From contig JAIELF010000015.1 of assembly GCA_019753235.1 (NCBI GenBank), positions 41,425-105,424 of the forward strand: a stretch of 64,000 nt of DNA. Reading direction: 5' to 3'. The stretch's first letter is position 1. Each line of letters starts with the position of its first letter. The notes under the pieces were generated by a model. That model made no database searches and was not told the origin of the DNA. It saw only the letters and a program-made list of their open reading frames with translations. The position numbers were made by a program, and so were the translations under genes. The stretch is from a bacterium. GTDB lineage: Bacteria; Planctomycetota; Planctomycetia; Kolteriales; Kolteriaceae. Of the stretch, positions 1 to 8,421 are shown piece by piece.

Positions 1-878
1 GGAGTGATCTGGATATTCCGCGGGTTCGCATCGAGATGACCAAGCTGGCAATCGTCTCGGCGGAGGCTCTTTGGCCTTGGACGGCGCTCGTGATGCTTGC
101 CGCACTGGCCGCCAATTACGCACAGACAGGCGGGATTCATTTCGCCTCGGATAAGTCTTACTTTGATTTGGAGCGTCTGAATCCACTCGCGGGGCTGCAG
201 CGAATATTTTCCACGCGAGGATTGATCAAGACCGTCTTCGATGTCGCCAAGGTTAGCGTCATCGGCATCCTGGCGTACATGTTCCTGGCCGATCGGATTC
301 CGCAACTGGCGATGTCGACCCGGCTTCCGTTTCCGGAATTGGCGGCGTTCGCATTCTCGGAATCTCTGTATTTCTCCTACTACATGGCTTCGGTGCTGCT
401 TGCTTTGGCGGTGGCGGACTTTCTGTATCAGCGGTTTCAGTTTGGCGAAGACATGAAGATGACCAAGCAAGAGATCAAGGAAGAGGCCAAGGACTTCGAA
501 GGGAGTCCCGAGATCAAAAGTCGACGACGAACGCTGCAACTTCAAATGGCTCGTCAGCGAATGATGAAGGATTTGCCCGAAGCCGAGGTTGTCATCACGA
601 ACCCGACGGAACTGGCGGTCGCTCTCAAGTACAAGGTCGGCCAGATGGATGCTCCGGTGGTGGTGGCGATGGGAGCAGGAGTGTTCGCTCGGCGGATTCG
701 AGAATTGGCGGCAGAGTATCGCATCCCCATCATTGAGAATCGGCCGCTGGCGCAATTGCTTTTTCATCATGCCGAGGTCGGTCGCGTGATCCCCGAGAAC
801 ACATTTCTCGCCGTCGCGGAGATCATGGCGTACGTCTATCAACTCACTCGCCGGGCGGTTCCCCCTCGACCTCGTTAG
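1..878 (+). CDS. flhB: FlhB, flagellar type III export switch protein (5' end outside window)
   Basis: Integral inner-membrane component of the flagellar export gate that switches substrate specificity from rod/hook to filament proteins. The reading frame is open to the left edge, so the methionine at 36 is internal and roughly the first 70 residues (first membrane helix) are missing. Visible are hydrophobic helices, the conserved segment NPLAGLQRIFS, the cytoplasmic linker with GEDMKMTKQEIKEE, and the C-terminal FlhB domain ending near IPENTFLAVAEIMAYVY. The self-cleavage motif, normally NPTH, is NPTE here (600-611). The family is certain; whether the protein cleaves itself is not. Other flagellar genes probably lie upstream of the window. 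Confidence 0.93.
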   Translation, partial: SDLDIPRVRIEMTKLAIVSAEALWPWTALVMLAALAANYAQTGGIHFASDKSYFDLERLNPLAGLQRIFSTRGLIKTVFDVAKVSVIGILAYMFLADRIPQLAMSTRLPFPELAAFAFSESLYFSYYMASVLLALAVADFLYQRFQFGEDMKMTKQEIKEEAKDFEGSPEIKSRRRTLQLQMARQRMMKDLPEAEVVITNPTELAVALKYKVGQMDAPVVVAMGAGVFARRIRELAAEYRIPIIENRPLAQLLFHHAEVGRVIPENTFLAVAEIMAYVYQLTRRAVPPRPR

Positions 879-882
879 GCGC

Positions 883-917
883 AAAAAAAGACGGGCGCCG
901 TTCTCGGGTCGCCCGTC
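883..917 (-). terminator. Rho-independent terminator of the downstream minus-strand lipoprotein gene
   Basis: GACGGGCG (890-897) pairs with CGCCCGTC (910-917) around a 12-base loop. Read on the minus strand, the stem is followed by seven T (the A-run 883-889), the classic intrinsic terminator arrangement for the gene ending at 949. On the plus strand the hairpin is followed by TCAAAAAAG with no T-run, so it would stop flhB transcripts less efficiently. Confidence 0.8.
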
Positions 918-948
918 TCAAAAAAGATCCGCGAAGTTTGCGCTTCGC

Positions 949-2094
949 CTACTTCTTTTCAGGAGCAGGGGGCACGGCGTCGGCAGGCTTGGCTTCGTCA
1001 GCCGTCGCCTCGGCGGGCTTGGCTTCTTCCTTCGGGACCGGGAAGGGAGAATTCATCGCCTTGTCCCAAATCACGCGAATGTACTCGTCGAAGCGAGCAT
1101 CAGTATCCACCGACGCCAAAAGCGTCGCGCCGAAGCCCAGGCCGATCATCAGGCCGCGAAACCGGTCGACGCGCTTCTTGCCTTCTTCGGTCCCGTCATC
1201 GACAGGAATCATCGCCAGTGCCGATCTTGCTTGTTCCAGTCCGCTTGTCCAATTGTCCTGCAGAATCCTCGGGATCCACTTTCCTTCGTGCTTCACGAAT
1301 TCTGCTTCGATGGGGTCGCGTCCTTCGATTTCGATCTTGACCACCTGAGCACTGTCGTCGCCCGAGATCTTCGTCGCCTTGACATTCTTGAGCGATTGAA
1401 TGAGCTCGATCGCCTCACCGAGTTCCGGCATCGGAAGAGCGCTCGCTAAGGTGGGGATTTGATCCATCACGCGCGGGCCGGTCTCGGCCAAGGCGCGGGG
1501 GAAGTCGATCTTTTGTAGCTCTTGAATGTCGTACATTTCGCTGTCGAGAAATGCTTCGCCGACCGCGACTGCAGGATCCCAAACCTTCTCCAGCGTGGCT
1601 CGGTCCAGAGGAAGATGGTCCATAATTGGATGACGAAAGAATTTATCCTTGTGCTTTCGCAGAGTAAAGACCATCAGTTGCACGTTTGACGTGAGTTGGT
1701 TGTAAACCTTGCCGTCGACCTTCGCGACGAAGTCCGTCATCAACGTCTTGATGTCGTTCTGGTACGGGGTGGGAAGCATTTCCCAAAGAACCTGATACTT
1801 CTTGTCGGCAACGGCTTGGCCGAACTGAACGACGAGCTGCTCGGGTTCGTTGGCTGAGAGAACAGTCTCGGCAGCGTGCCGCTCGGGGCGCGGCCGACGG
1901 TCCATCGCCTGCTTGAGTTCTTTCGCTTCGGGGCTGAGTTCCGGTTCGGGCGGCGGAGGAGGGAGCGGGGGAGGGGGCGCGACCGCCGCAGCCGGGATCG
2001 TTGGTTCTGGAGGAGGAGCGGGCGTATTCGCTCCGCATCCAACCAAGTAAAGGCTGCCAAGCACCAAGGCCGAACAACCGACGAACTTTCGCAT
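949..2094 (-). CDS. Putative lipoprotein of unknown function
   Basis: The 381-residue product starts with a lipoprotein signal peptide (lipobox LVGC, Cys at about residue 20), followed by a proline-rich tether of about 30 residues (PPPP and PEP runs). Next comes a globular region with a segment resembling DUF3887-like or NTF2-like folds (PEQLVVQFGQAVADKKYQVL and following), and finally an Ala/Lys/Pro-rich tail. The protein is therefore probably anchored in a membrane facing the periplasm. The start is supported by a purine-rich AGGGGAT about 10 bases upstream. It stands alone, divergent from moxR, and has its own terminator. I do not recognise a specific family and assign no function. Confidence 0.7.
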   Translation of the reverse strand: MRKFVGCSALVLGSLYLVGCGANTPAPPPEPTIPAAAVAPPPPLPPPPPEPELSPEAKELKQAMDRRPRPERHAAETVLSANEPEQLVVQFGQAVADKKYQVLWEMLPTPYQNDIKTLMTDFVAKVDGKVYNQLTSNVQLMVFTLRKHKDKFFRHPIMDHLPLDRATLEKVWDPAVAVGEAFLDSEMYDIQELQKIDFPRALAETGPRVMDQIPTLASALPMPELGEAIELIQSLKNVKATKISGDDSAQVVKIEIEGRDPIEAEFVKHEGKWIPRILQDNWTSGLEQARSALAMIPVDDGTEEGKKRVDRFRGLMIGLGFGATLLASVDTDARFDEYIRVIWDKAMNSPFPVPKEEAKPAEATADEAKPADAVPPAPEKK

Positions 2095-2461
2095 GATCGA
2101 GGATCCCCTGCTTTCTTTGCGGGCTGGCCTGTCGAGGCGAAACCATCCTTGCCGGGTTCGCCCCGGGGCCTACCAACCAGGCAAGATCATCTGACAAAAC
2201 AGCTACCCGCTTGCACCCTCATCGTAGTTGACCCGGCAGGGCAATTCCAACAAACCTCCCAGGTCCTTGTCCATCCTTTCGATCGGTCGGCGCCGCTCCA
2301 GCTTCCTTTTTCCCGGAAATCTTCATCGCACGAGGTGTAGGACGGACTTTTGATGATGACTCCTAGAATGTCTCACAGGACGCTGCTCCGACAGGTGTCG
2401 GCTGGCGATAGCAGACCGATCTTTTCTGCCGTGCCGGTTCGAGAACAAAGGGTCGATCTCT
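2095..2461. other. Intergenic region between divergent lipoprotein and moxR genes
   Basis: About 370 bases that should contain the promoters of both flanking genes. Short open frames on both strands here lack ribosome-binding sites and coding character. I see no convincing sigma-factor consensus, repeat or RNA gene. Confidence 0.5.
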
Positions 2462-3484
2462 GTGGCTGACCGAATCAATGAACTCCTCGAACAGTTTGCC
2501 GACGTTCGAAAAAAGATGCTCGATGAGCTTTCGAAATCAATCATCGGCCAGCGCGAGGTGATCGATCAGATCCTTGCCGCCATCTTCACACGCGGGCACT
2601 GCTTGATGGTCGGTGTCCCGGGCCTGGCGAAAACCCTCATCGTTAGCAGCTTGAGCCGAATCCTCGATCTTCCCTATCGACGAATTCAGTTCACGCCCGA
2701 CCTGATGCCGACCGACATTCTGGGGACTTATGTTCTCGATGAAACCGAGCCCGGCCGCCGCAACTTTCGATTCGTGAAAGGGCCGATCTTCGCCAGCTTG
2801 GTCTTGGCGGATGAAATCAATCGAACACCTCCCAAGACGCAGGCGGCCATGCTGCAAGCCATGCAAGAGCGAGAGATCTCCGCGGGTCAGACGACTTATC
2901 CCTTGCCCGATCCTTTCTTCGTGATCGCCACGCAGAACCCGATCGAGCAGGAGGGAACGTATCCTCTTCCGGAAGCCCAGCTTGATCGCTTCATGTTCAA
3001 CGTGGTCGTCGACTATCCCTCTCTTAAAGAAGAGGAACAGATTCTCTCGGCGACCACCAAGGGGGATAAGCCGGAGCTTCAGGGGATCCTCTCGAGCAAG
3101 GCCATTTTGAATTTGCAGAAGTTGGTCGAAAGTGTTCCCGCCAGCGATCACATCATCAAGTACGTCGCGCGATTGGTGCGAGCGACCCGACCACAGGACC
3201 CGTCGGCCCCCGAAATCACCAAGCAGATGATCGATTGGGGAGCGGGCCCCCGCGCGGGTCAGAGTTTGATACTCGGTGGAAAAGCAATGGCGGCGATGGA
3301 TGGACGATTCAGTGTGGCGATCGACGATATTCGCAAGGTTGCCGTCCCCGTTCTTCGGCATCGGCTGAGCACGAATTTTCAAGCGTCCGCGGAGGGTGTT
3401 TCCACCGATCAAATCATCCAAAAGCTTCTCGACAATGTCCCCGAGCCTGACCTGCCGAAGTACGAACGCCCGCGGAAAGCATAG
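2462..3484 (+). CDS. MoxR-family AAA+ ATPase
   Basis: AAA+ chaperone-like ATPase of the MoxR group, which typically act with von Willebrand factor A proteins in maturation of enzyme complexes or envelope functions. The 340-residue length is normal. Walker A is GVPGLAKT (about residue 51), Walker B LVLADEINR, followed by the MoxR-typical PPKTQAAMLQAMQE and FVIATQNPIEQEGTYPLPEAQ and a C-terminal lid domain. Translation starts at GTG 2462; no ATG gives a full N-terminus. The usual partner genes (DUF58 and VWA proteins) do not follow, since hisD is convergent. The family is certain, the client unknown. Confidence 0.93.
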   Translation: MADRINELLEQFADVRKKMLDELSKSIIGQREVIDQILAAIFTRGHCLMVGVPGLAKTLIVSSLSRILDLPYRRIQFTPDLMPTDILGTYVLDETEPGRRNFRFVKGPIFASLVLADEINRTPPKTQAAMLQAMQEREISAGQTTYPLPDPFFVIATQNPIEQEGTYPLPEAQLDRFMFNVVVDYPSLKEEEQILSATTKGDKPELQGILSSKAILNLQKLVESVPASDHIIKYVARLVRATRPQDPSAPEITKQMIDWGAGPRAGQSLILGGKAMAAMDGRFSVAIDDIRKVAVPVLRHRLSTNFQASAEGVSTDQIIQKLLDNVPEPDLPKYERPRKA

Positions 3485-3491
3485 TTTTCGT

Positions 3492-3516
3492 GTTTCGATT
3501 CGACGTCACTCGAAAC
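3492..3516. terminator. Hairpin at the moxR/hisD convergent junction
   Basis: GTTTCGA (3492-3498) and TCGAAAC (3510-3516) can form a 7-bp stem between the ends of the convergent moxR and hisD genes, overlapping the hisD stop codon. There is no following T-run, so this is only a candidate bidirectional termination structure. Confidence 0.3.
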
Positions 3517-4861
3517 GGATATCAACCGAGTGACTATGGGCTGTCAGTCCTTCTTTGGACGCGAGCATCCGCACGGAGTCGGCGACCTCGGCCAGCTTCT
3601 CCTTCGTGTAGCGGATGATGCTGGACCGCTTAAGAAAATCGTTGGCCGACAGTCCCGAGGCGAACCGAGCGGTCCCGCTGGTCGGGAGTGTATGCGAAGG
3701 GCCCGCGATGTAATCGCCGACCGCCACCGGGCTCCAACGACCGACGAAGATGGCCCCGGCATGCTGGATCCGCGCCAACGTCGCATCGGCATCGGCGGTC
3801 TGAATCGACAGATGCTCGGGGGCGAACTCGTCGCTGAAAGCGCACCCCTCTTTTTCATCGCCGACAAGCACCATGGCGCCGTAGTCTTCGAGACTCTCTC
3901 GGGCCAATTCGCTTCGCGCGACCCGCGCGAGTTGCCGAGCGAGAGCGTCGTTCATCCGCGATGCCCATTCGCTGGACCAAGTGATCAAGATGCTTGCTCC
4001 GGGAGCATGCTCCGCTTGGCTGATGAGGTCTGCCGCCACGAGGTCGACGTCGGCAGAGTCGTCGGCGAGAATGACGACTTCGGTGGGGCCGGCGAGCATG
4101 TCGATGCCAACACGGTCGCTGACAAGTTGCTTGGCCAGCGCCACGAAAAGATTGCCCGGGCCCACGATTTTGTCGACCGGCGGGATTCCTTCCACACCGT
4201 AAGCAAGCGCCGCCACTCCTTGGGCGCCGCCCATGCGATAGAGTTCGTGCACACCTAACTCAAAGCATGCCGCTTGCACATCTCGATTGTCGGCGCCGAA
4301 GTGGGTCGGCGGCGCCATGACCGCGATCTGGTCGACGCCTGCTGCCTGCGCGGGAACAACGGTCATCAGCAACGTGGATGGATAGGCGGCTGCTCCGCCT
4401 GGAATGCAGCATCCCACCCGCCGAAGGGGTCGATAAATCAGGCCAAGCGTGCTTGTGTCATCCTTTTGCCAGACATCGTGATGCAGGATCGCCTTTTGAA
4501 ACTGCATGACATTGTCACGGACATGCCGAACCGCTTGCAAAAAAGCGGGGTCTGCCGACCGATGCGACTCTTCGAGTTGGGCCGGGTCGACGCGCAGATC
4601 GGCAAGATGAACGTCGGCTCGGTCAAGCTTTTGGCTGTATTCCCGTAACGCCGGCAGCCCACGCGATTCGACATCGCGACAGATTCGTTCGACGACCTGT
4701 TTCGGTGAAAGGGCTTCGCCGAAAACGTCCAAGGTTCGCTGCCGACCCTGTGCCGAGACGACATCCCCGCGTGGGCTCAGCTTTCGGCGAATCGCTTGAA
4801 ATGCTTCTTTGCCGCCCGGTGATCGGCCATCAATGGTCGGCAGCAAAATCGGTTGGCTCAT
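3506..4861 (-). CDS. hisD: Histidinol dehydrogenase
   Basis: NAD- and zinc-dependent enzyme that oxidises L-histidinol to L-histidine in two steps, the last reactions of histidine synthesis. The 451 residues include the full family core: VGCCIPGGAAAYPSTLLMT, GVEGIPPVDKIVGPGN, the zinc/active-site region DLISQAEHAPGA, EHLSIQTADA, and PTSGTARFASGLSANDFLK. There is an N-terminal extension of about 20-25 residues, common in the family. It is the most downstream gene of a minus-strand run and is not accompanied by other his genes, so the pathway is dispersed in this genome. The assignment is very secure. Confidence 0.96.
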   Translation of the reverse strand: MSQPILLPTIDGRSPGGKEAFQAIRRKLSPRGDVVSAQGRQRTLDVFGEALSPKQVVERICRDVESRGLPALREYSQKLDRADVHLADLRVDPAQLEESHRSADPAFLQAVRHVRDNVMQFQKAILHHDVWQKDDTSTLGLIYRPLRRVGCCIPGGAAAYPSTLLMTVVPAQAAGVDQIAVMAPPTHFGADNRDVQAACFELGVHELYRMGGAQGVAALAYGVEGIPPVDKIVGPGNLFVALAKQLVSDRVGIDMLAGPTEVVILADDSADVDLVAADLISQAEHAPGASILITWSSEWASRMNDALARQLARVARSELARESLEDYGAMVLVGDEKEGCAFSDEFAPEHLSIQTADADATLARIQHAGAIFVGRWSPVAVGDYIAGPSHTLPTSGTARFASGLSANDFLKRSSIIRYTKEKLAEVADSVRMLASKEGLTAHSHSVDIRFE

Positions 4862-4928
4862 AGGCTGAGGGGTCCTGTTCGATTCGGTCGGTCACTTAGA
4901 AGGTAGACCGACACCAAGGGGAGACGGT

Positions 4929-5291
4929 TCACCCTTCCCACTGTTCCAAGATGCCGTTATGCGAATCGAGGACGGCGACTTTCGGCTTGTGGTGGGGGAC
5001 TTCTTTCGGATCGAGCATCGCAAAAGCCAGGACGATCAAGCGGTCGCCCGTCGTTGCCAGCCGTGCCATCGCGCCGTTGAGTTCCATCTGCTTTTTGCCC
5101 CGCTCTCCCTTCAGCACGTAGGTCTCGCCGCGGGCGCCCGTCGAGACATTGGCGATCAGGACCGCTTCATAGGGGAGCAGGCCGGCGGCCTCCATCAGAT
5201 CTTCGTCGATCGTGATGCTGCCATGGTAATGAAGATTGGTGCCGGTGCAGGCTCCCATGTGCAATTTCGATTTCAAGAGACGAAGTTGCAT
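4929..5291 (-). CDS. panD: Aspartate 1-decarboxylase precursor
   Basis: Pyruvoyl-dependent enzyme making beta-alanine for pantothenate. The 120-residue proenzyme self-cleaves between Gly and Ser; the site is visible as YHGSITID (about residue 25). Other family features are MEAAGLLPYEAVLIANV and the tail region LIVLAFAMLDPKEVPHHKP. It lies 59 bases downstream of panC on the same strand, so the two genes supply the two precursor branches of pantothenate together. The start MQLRLLKSKLHMG fits the family length. Confidence 0.96.
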   Translation of the reverse strand: MQLRLLKSKLHMGACTGTNLHYHGSITIDEDLMEAAGLLPYEAVLIANVSTGARGETYVLKGERGKKQMELNGAMARLATTGDRLIVLAFAMLDPKEVPHHKPKVAVLDSHNGILEQWEG

Positions 5292-5350
5292 GAGTCCGTT
5301 CGTTCCTTTTTACTTTCCGACCGAGATTCAAGATCGCTCGCTGATTCCCG

Positions 5351-6235
5351 TTACATGGGGTTCAGCAGGGCGTTGTCGATCAACCGAGCTTTGCCAAAAT
5401 GTACGGCCAGCGCCGCTACCGCCGACCTATCGACCCTGTCGATGCTGGCGAGACTCTGGGCATCTAGGATCTCGGCATAATCGAGTCTTCCCAACGGAGC
5501 CGAGGCTATCTCGTCGATCATCGCTTGCCTAAGTCTACCGGCGTCCCGCTCGCCTTGCTGCAATAGTCTTGTCGCTAAATCTAGCGACCGCTTCAAGATC
5601 ACTGCCTGGCCCCGTTCCTCTGGATTGAGATAGCGGTTTCGGGAACTCATCGCCAGACCGTCGGGTTCTCTCACGATGGGACATTTTCGAATCTTTAGGG
5701 GAAAATCGAGATCTTCGACCATGCGCTCGATCACGAGGCACTGCTGATAGTCTTTCAAACCGAAGAATGCGATGTCGGCTGGGATGAGATGAAAGAGTTT
5801 CGAAAGAACCGTCGCCACTCCGATAAAGTGGCCTGGCCGGTGCCGACCGCACAGTGGCTTTTCGGTCTCGCTTACTTGAACTCGCGTGCACGAATCGGCG
5901 GGGTACATCGTTTCGACGTTGGGCGCGAAGATGAGATCCACTCCGGAACGGGCACACAGTTCGCGGTCTTCTTCGGGCGTGCGCGGGTAGGCGGCAAAAT
6001 CTTCTTTGGGGCCGAACTGAATCGGATTGACAAAGATCGTGGCGATGACGAACGAAGTCTCCTCGGCCGCTTGCCGACAAAGGCTTGCGTGGCCTTCGTG
6101 AAGGTTTCCCATCGTGGGGACCAGCCTGATCGTGTGGTTCAGCAGACGTGCTGTCTGCACACGCTCGAAGATTTCCTTCTTGCCGGTGATCCAAAGAGCT
6201 GGCTTTCGTGGCGTCACGTTTCTGTCGGCTCCCAT
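5351..6235 (-). CDS. panC: Pantothenate synthetase
   Basis: ATP-dependent ligase joining pantoate and beta-alanine. The nucleotidyl-transferase HIGH-type motif is PTMGNLHEGH (about residues 40-49), the KMSKS-like loop is AMSSRN, and GLKDYQQCLVIERMVEDLDFP is the typical central segment. The start used gives about a dozen extra N-terminal residues and overlaps the 3' end of folK by 22 bases, consistent with translational coupling. Product and panD product act in consecutive reactions. Confidence 0.96.
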   Translation of the reverse strand: MGADRNVTPRKPALWITGKKEIFERVQTARLLNHTIRLVPTMGNLHEGHASLCRQAAEETSFVIATIFVNPIQFGPKEDFAAYPRTPEEDRELCARSGVDLIFAPNVETMYPADSCTRVQVSETEKPLCGRHRPGHFIGVATVLSKLFHLIPADIAFFGLKDYQQCLVIERMVEDLDFPLKIRKCPIVREPDGLAMSSRNRYLNPEERGQAVILKRSLDLATRLLQQGERDAGRLRQAMIDEIASAPLGRLDYAEILDAQSLASIDRVDRSAVAALAVHFGKARLIDNALLNPM

Positions 6236-7047
6236 CGTTGGCCTGGCTTCAGTGAATCAAGAAAGTCCATCAAATGTTGCACAACACTCTTATGGGCGTC
6301 ATGTCGAAGGTCGACAGCAGGAAGGGTTATCCCCTCGCGCGAGTGATGGCTTGCCGATTCCTTCATCTCCTCGTCGACGAGAACCCAGGTTGCTTCGCGA
6401 GCGGGAGGATAATCGAGCTTGATCCCGACTCGTGACACTCCTAGCCGGAAGAATGCTACCGCCTCGCTCGGATCGAGGCAATCGACGGGAGGAGAGTCAG
6501 GGAGACGCTGCTGGATTAACGACGCGATCCGATCGAGCGTTGCCCCTCTTTTGCCCAACCAGATAAAACGAGGGGCTCGTTGCGTGACCCGTTCCAGGAG
6601 ATCCGCGATCGGCAACTTCAGTATCGGGTGGATCGCGCTCGCCATGAGATCGCATGCCGGCTTCAAAACGAACCAGCGGTAGTGCATCCGCGGGTGCGGC
6701 AAGATCAATGGCTGGGTGTCGATCACGGGGCCATCGCTCCAGACCAGGTCGAGATCGATCGAGCGCGGACTCCAAGTCGAGCGATCCTTCTCACCAAACT
6801 TTTGTTCGCTTCGTCTTATCGTCTGGAAGATCTCGATCGGGTCGACACTTGAGTCGACGAGATAAACCCCGTTGATGAACGGCCGGCCGAGAGATTGATT
6901 CTCGGTGCCAACGGGTGGGGTAAGATAAAGAGGGCTCGCCAGGACTCGCGCCGCTGGGATCTCGCCTGCCAAATGGTTGATCAGATCGTGAAAGGTCCGG
7001 GCGGCCGGCCCCAAGTTCGCCCCAAACGCAATGAGCGATCGCGTCAT
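6214..7047 (-). CDS. folK: HPPK (folate pyrophosphokinase) with a C-terminal extension
   Basis: 6-hydroxymethyl-7,8-dihydropterin pyrophosphokinase transfers pyrophosphate from ATP in folate synthesis. Residues 1 to about 155 form a standard HPPK domain: IAFGANLGPA, LGRPFINGVYLVD, the family signature RSTWSPRSIDLDLVW (RsxRxxDLDLL type) and LILPHPRMHYRWFVLKPACDL. HPPK alone is about 160 residues; here another 120 residues follow (about 160-277), including WLGKRGATLDRIASLI and EATWVLVDEEMKE, which I cannot place. The gene overlaps the CYTH gene by 4 bases and panC by 22. Confidence 0.92.
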   Translation of the reverse strand: MTRSLIAFGANLGPAARTFHDLINHLAGEIPAARVLASPLYLTPPVGTENQSLGRPFINGVYLVDSSVDPIEIFQTIRRSEQKFGEKDRSTWSPRSIDLDLVWSDGPVIDTQPLILPHPRMHYRWFVLKPACDLMASAIHPILKLPIADLLERVTQRAPRFIWLGKRGATLDRIASLIQQRLPDSPPVDCLDPSEAVAFFRLGVSRVGIKLDYPPAREATWVLVDEEMKESASHHSREGITLPAVDLRHDAHKSVVQHLMDFLDSLKPGQRWEPTET

Positions 7048-7601
7048 CGTGTTGTCTCGGCCAGGAGGAGTTCAAGGTAGCTCCTCCTTTCGGAAGATCG
7101 CAGACCAAGATGCTCGGCCAAACGGACGACCGATTGCCGGGCTTGATCCAGCGAATTCTGGTCGGCCATCTGTTCGATCTCAACGAAGTTGCCGACACCA
7201 GTCACTTGATCGACCGAAATGATCGTGTCAGACCCTTCCCACTCGAGGTGGAACTCGCGGCGGACCTTTTGAACGACGGCAACTTTGCGGAATCCTAGCT
7301 TTTCCAGCAGCCCTGAAAGTGCCGGCACATTCGATGTCGTCAAGCCCAGAGGAATCTCGATCTCTTCGCGGGTTTTCGTTGCCTTGTCGAGCTTGGGCCC
7401 CTTGTAGGTTATGTGGATAGAACCACCTTCGTCCCGCAGGCGAAGAGCCTCGTCGGTCTGTGCGAAATCGCGAGAGGGATGATTGAAATAGTAATCGCTT
7501 TGGGTTTTCGTTTCGGTGGGGCGAGCTTGAACGGGGACAAGCAAAGTATCGGGAGAGACCGTGGCCGGCAGGGCGAACTTCATTTCAACTTCAAAGGCCA
7601 T
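7044..7601 (-). CDS. CYTH-domain protein (CyaB-like adenylyl cyclase / triphosphatase family)
   Basis: Member of the CYTH superfamily, tunnel-fold phosphohydrolases acting on triphosphate-containing substrates; bacterial members include class IV adenylyl cyclases and thiamine or inorganic triphosphatases. The diagnostic ExExK signature is near the N-terminus (EVEMKFALP), followed by alternating basic/acidic strands such as ALRLRDEGG, ITYKGPK, EEIEIPL and a late ISVDQVTGVGNFVEIE. Length (185) matches CyaB-type members. It is the first gene of the minus-strand folate/pantothenate run and overlaps folK by 4 bases. The substrate cannot be decided from sequence. Confidence 0.85.
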   Translation of the reverse strand: MAFEVEMKFALPATVSPDTLLVPVQARPTETKTQSDYYFNHPSRDFAQTDEALRLRDEGGSIHITYKGPKLDKATKTREEIEIPLGLTTSNVPALSGLLEKLGFRKVAVVQKVRREFHLEWEGSDTIISVDQVTGVGNFVEIEQMADQNSLDQARQSVVRLAEHLGLRSSERRSYLELLLAETTR

Positions 7602-7897
7602 CTCAAACCTCTGTCAAAATTCGGGCGGATCTCCCCGAGCCCCGTTCGTCCTTAGAATAGAAGAAGTCTTACTCAGAGGGAGAAGAGGTCCTCCGTTGTT
7701 CGTGTGAGATAAACCTTGGACGAATCGGCCGCCGGGGCCGACACTCCTCGATGCGCCCCGATTTGCCTCGATGTGCCGGCGAATCCTGGCATGTCGTTTC
7801 CGAGGCGGATGGCGCGGTGAATGACGATGGGTTTCTGAATATTGACCGGGGCCTCACGCCGCGAGGCGATTGATTCCCAGGAAAGGGAGAAGAAGCG

Positions 7898-8293
7898 ATG
7901 ATTCGCGAAGCAGCACGACCGTCGGATGCCCGCAATGTGCTGGGCGGGGCGTTGCAGCGGTGTTCGGTCGCGCCGATGACGGGCTTTTTTCGGACCGGCT
8001 GTTGTGAAACCAACGACGAAGATGTCGGCGTGCATACGGTCTGCGCCGTGATGTCGGCAGCGTTTCTGGCTTTCTCGCGTTCTCGGGGGAATGACCTTTC
8101 GACGCCCGCGCCTCAGTTTGGCTTTCCCGGATTGAAGCCCGGCGACCTTTGGTGTTTGTGCGCGGATCGTTGGAAGGAAGCTCTTGAGGCGGGCTGTCCG
8201 CCGGCGGTGGTTTTGTCAGCCACGCATGAGGCGACTCTTTCGCTGGTGTCGCTGGCGGATCTACAAGCCCATGCCGTGAAAACTGCCCCTTAA
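7898..8293 (+). CDS. DUF2237 family protein
   Basis: Small cytoplasmic protein of 131 residues matching DUF2237 across its whole length. Conserved stretches are NVLGGALQRCS, PMTGFFRTGCCET, DVGVHTVCAVM, SRGNDLSTP, FGFPGLKPGDLWCLCADRW and SATHEATLSLV. The many conserved cysteines and acidic residues suggest a possible metal or redox site, but no biochemical role is established. It is preceded by a 296-base gap from the divergent CYTH gene and is followed by a hairpin shared with the next, convergent gene. The ATG at 7898 has GGAAAGGGAGAAG just upstream. Confidence 0.88.
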   Translation: MIREAARPSDARNVLGGALQRCSVAPMTGFFRTGCCETNDEDVGVHTVCAVMSAAFLAFSRSRGNDLSTPAPQFGFPGLKPGDLWCLCADRWKEALEAGCPPAVVLSATHEATLSLVSLADLQAHAVKTAP

Positions 8294-8333
8294 AAAAAAT
8301 TCAGGCCAGCTTCTTATGGAGAAGACTGGCCTG
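8292..8333 (-). terminator. Terminator between convergent DUF2237 and small secreted-protein genes
   Basis: CAGGCCAG (8302-8309) pairs with CTGGCCTG (8326-8333), and the stem extends inward through CTTCT/AGAAG. On the minus strand the stem is followed by eight T (A-run 8292-8299), an excellent intrinsic terminator for the gene ending at 8422. On the plus strand it is followed by CTTGTCT, a weak T-rich tail, so it may also help end DUF2237 transcripts. Confidence 0.82.
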
Positions 8334-8421
8334 CTTGTCTCGTTTGTTCGATCGGAACCCAAGTGATTCTGATGGGCACCGGTTCCACTTGGCTCGATGC
8401 GCCTGAGCGGTCGCCTCCTTG

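Noticed and set aside
3530..4258. 242-codon plus-strand frame opposite hisD
   Set aside because: hisD matches its family over the full length; the opposite frame has no recognisable product.
7673..8035. Minus-strand frames opposite the start of the DUF2237 gene
   Set aside because: DUF2237 is a full-length family match on the plus strand; the opposing frames look like shadows.
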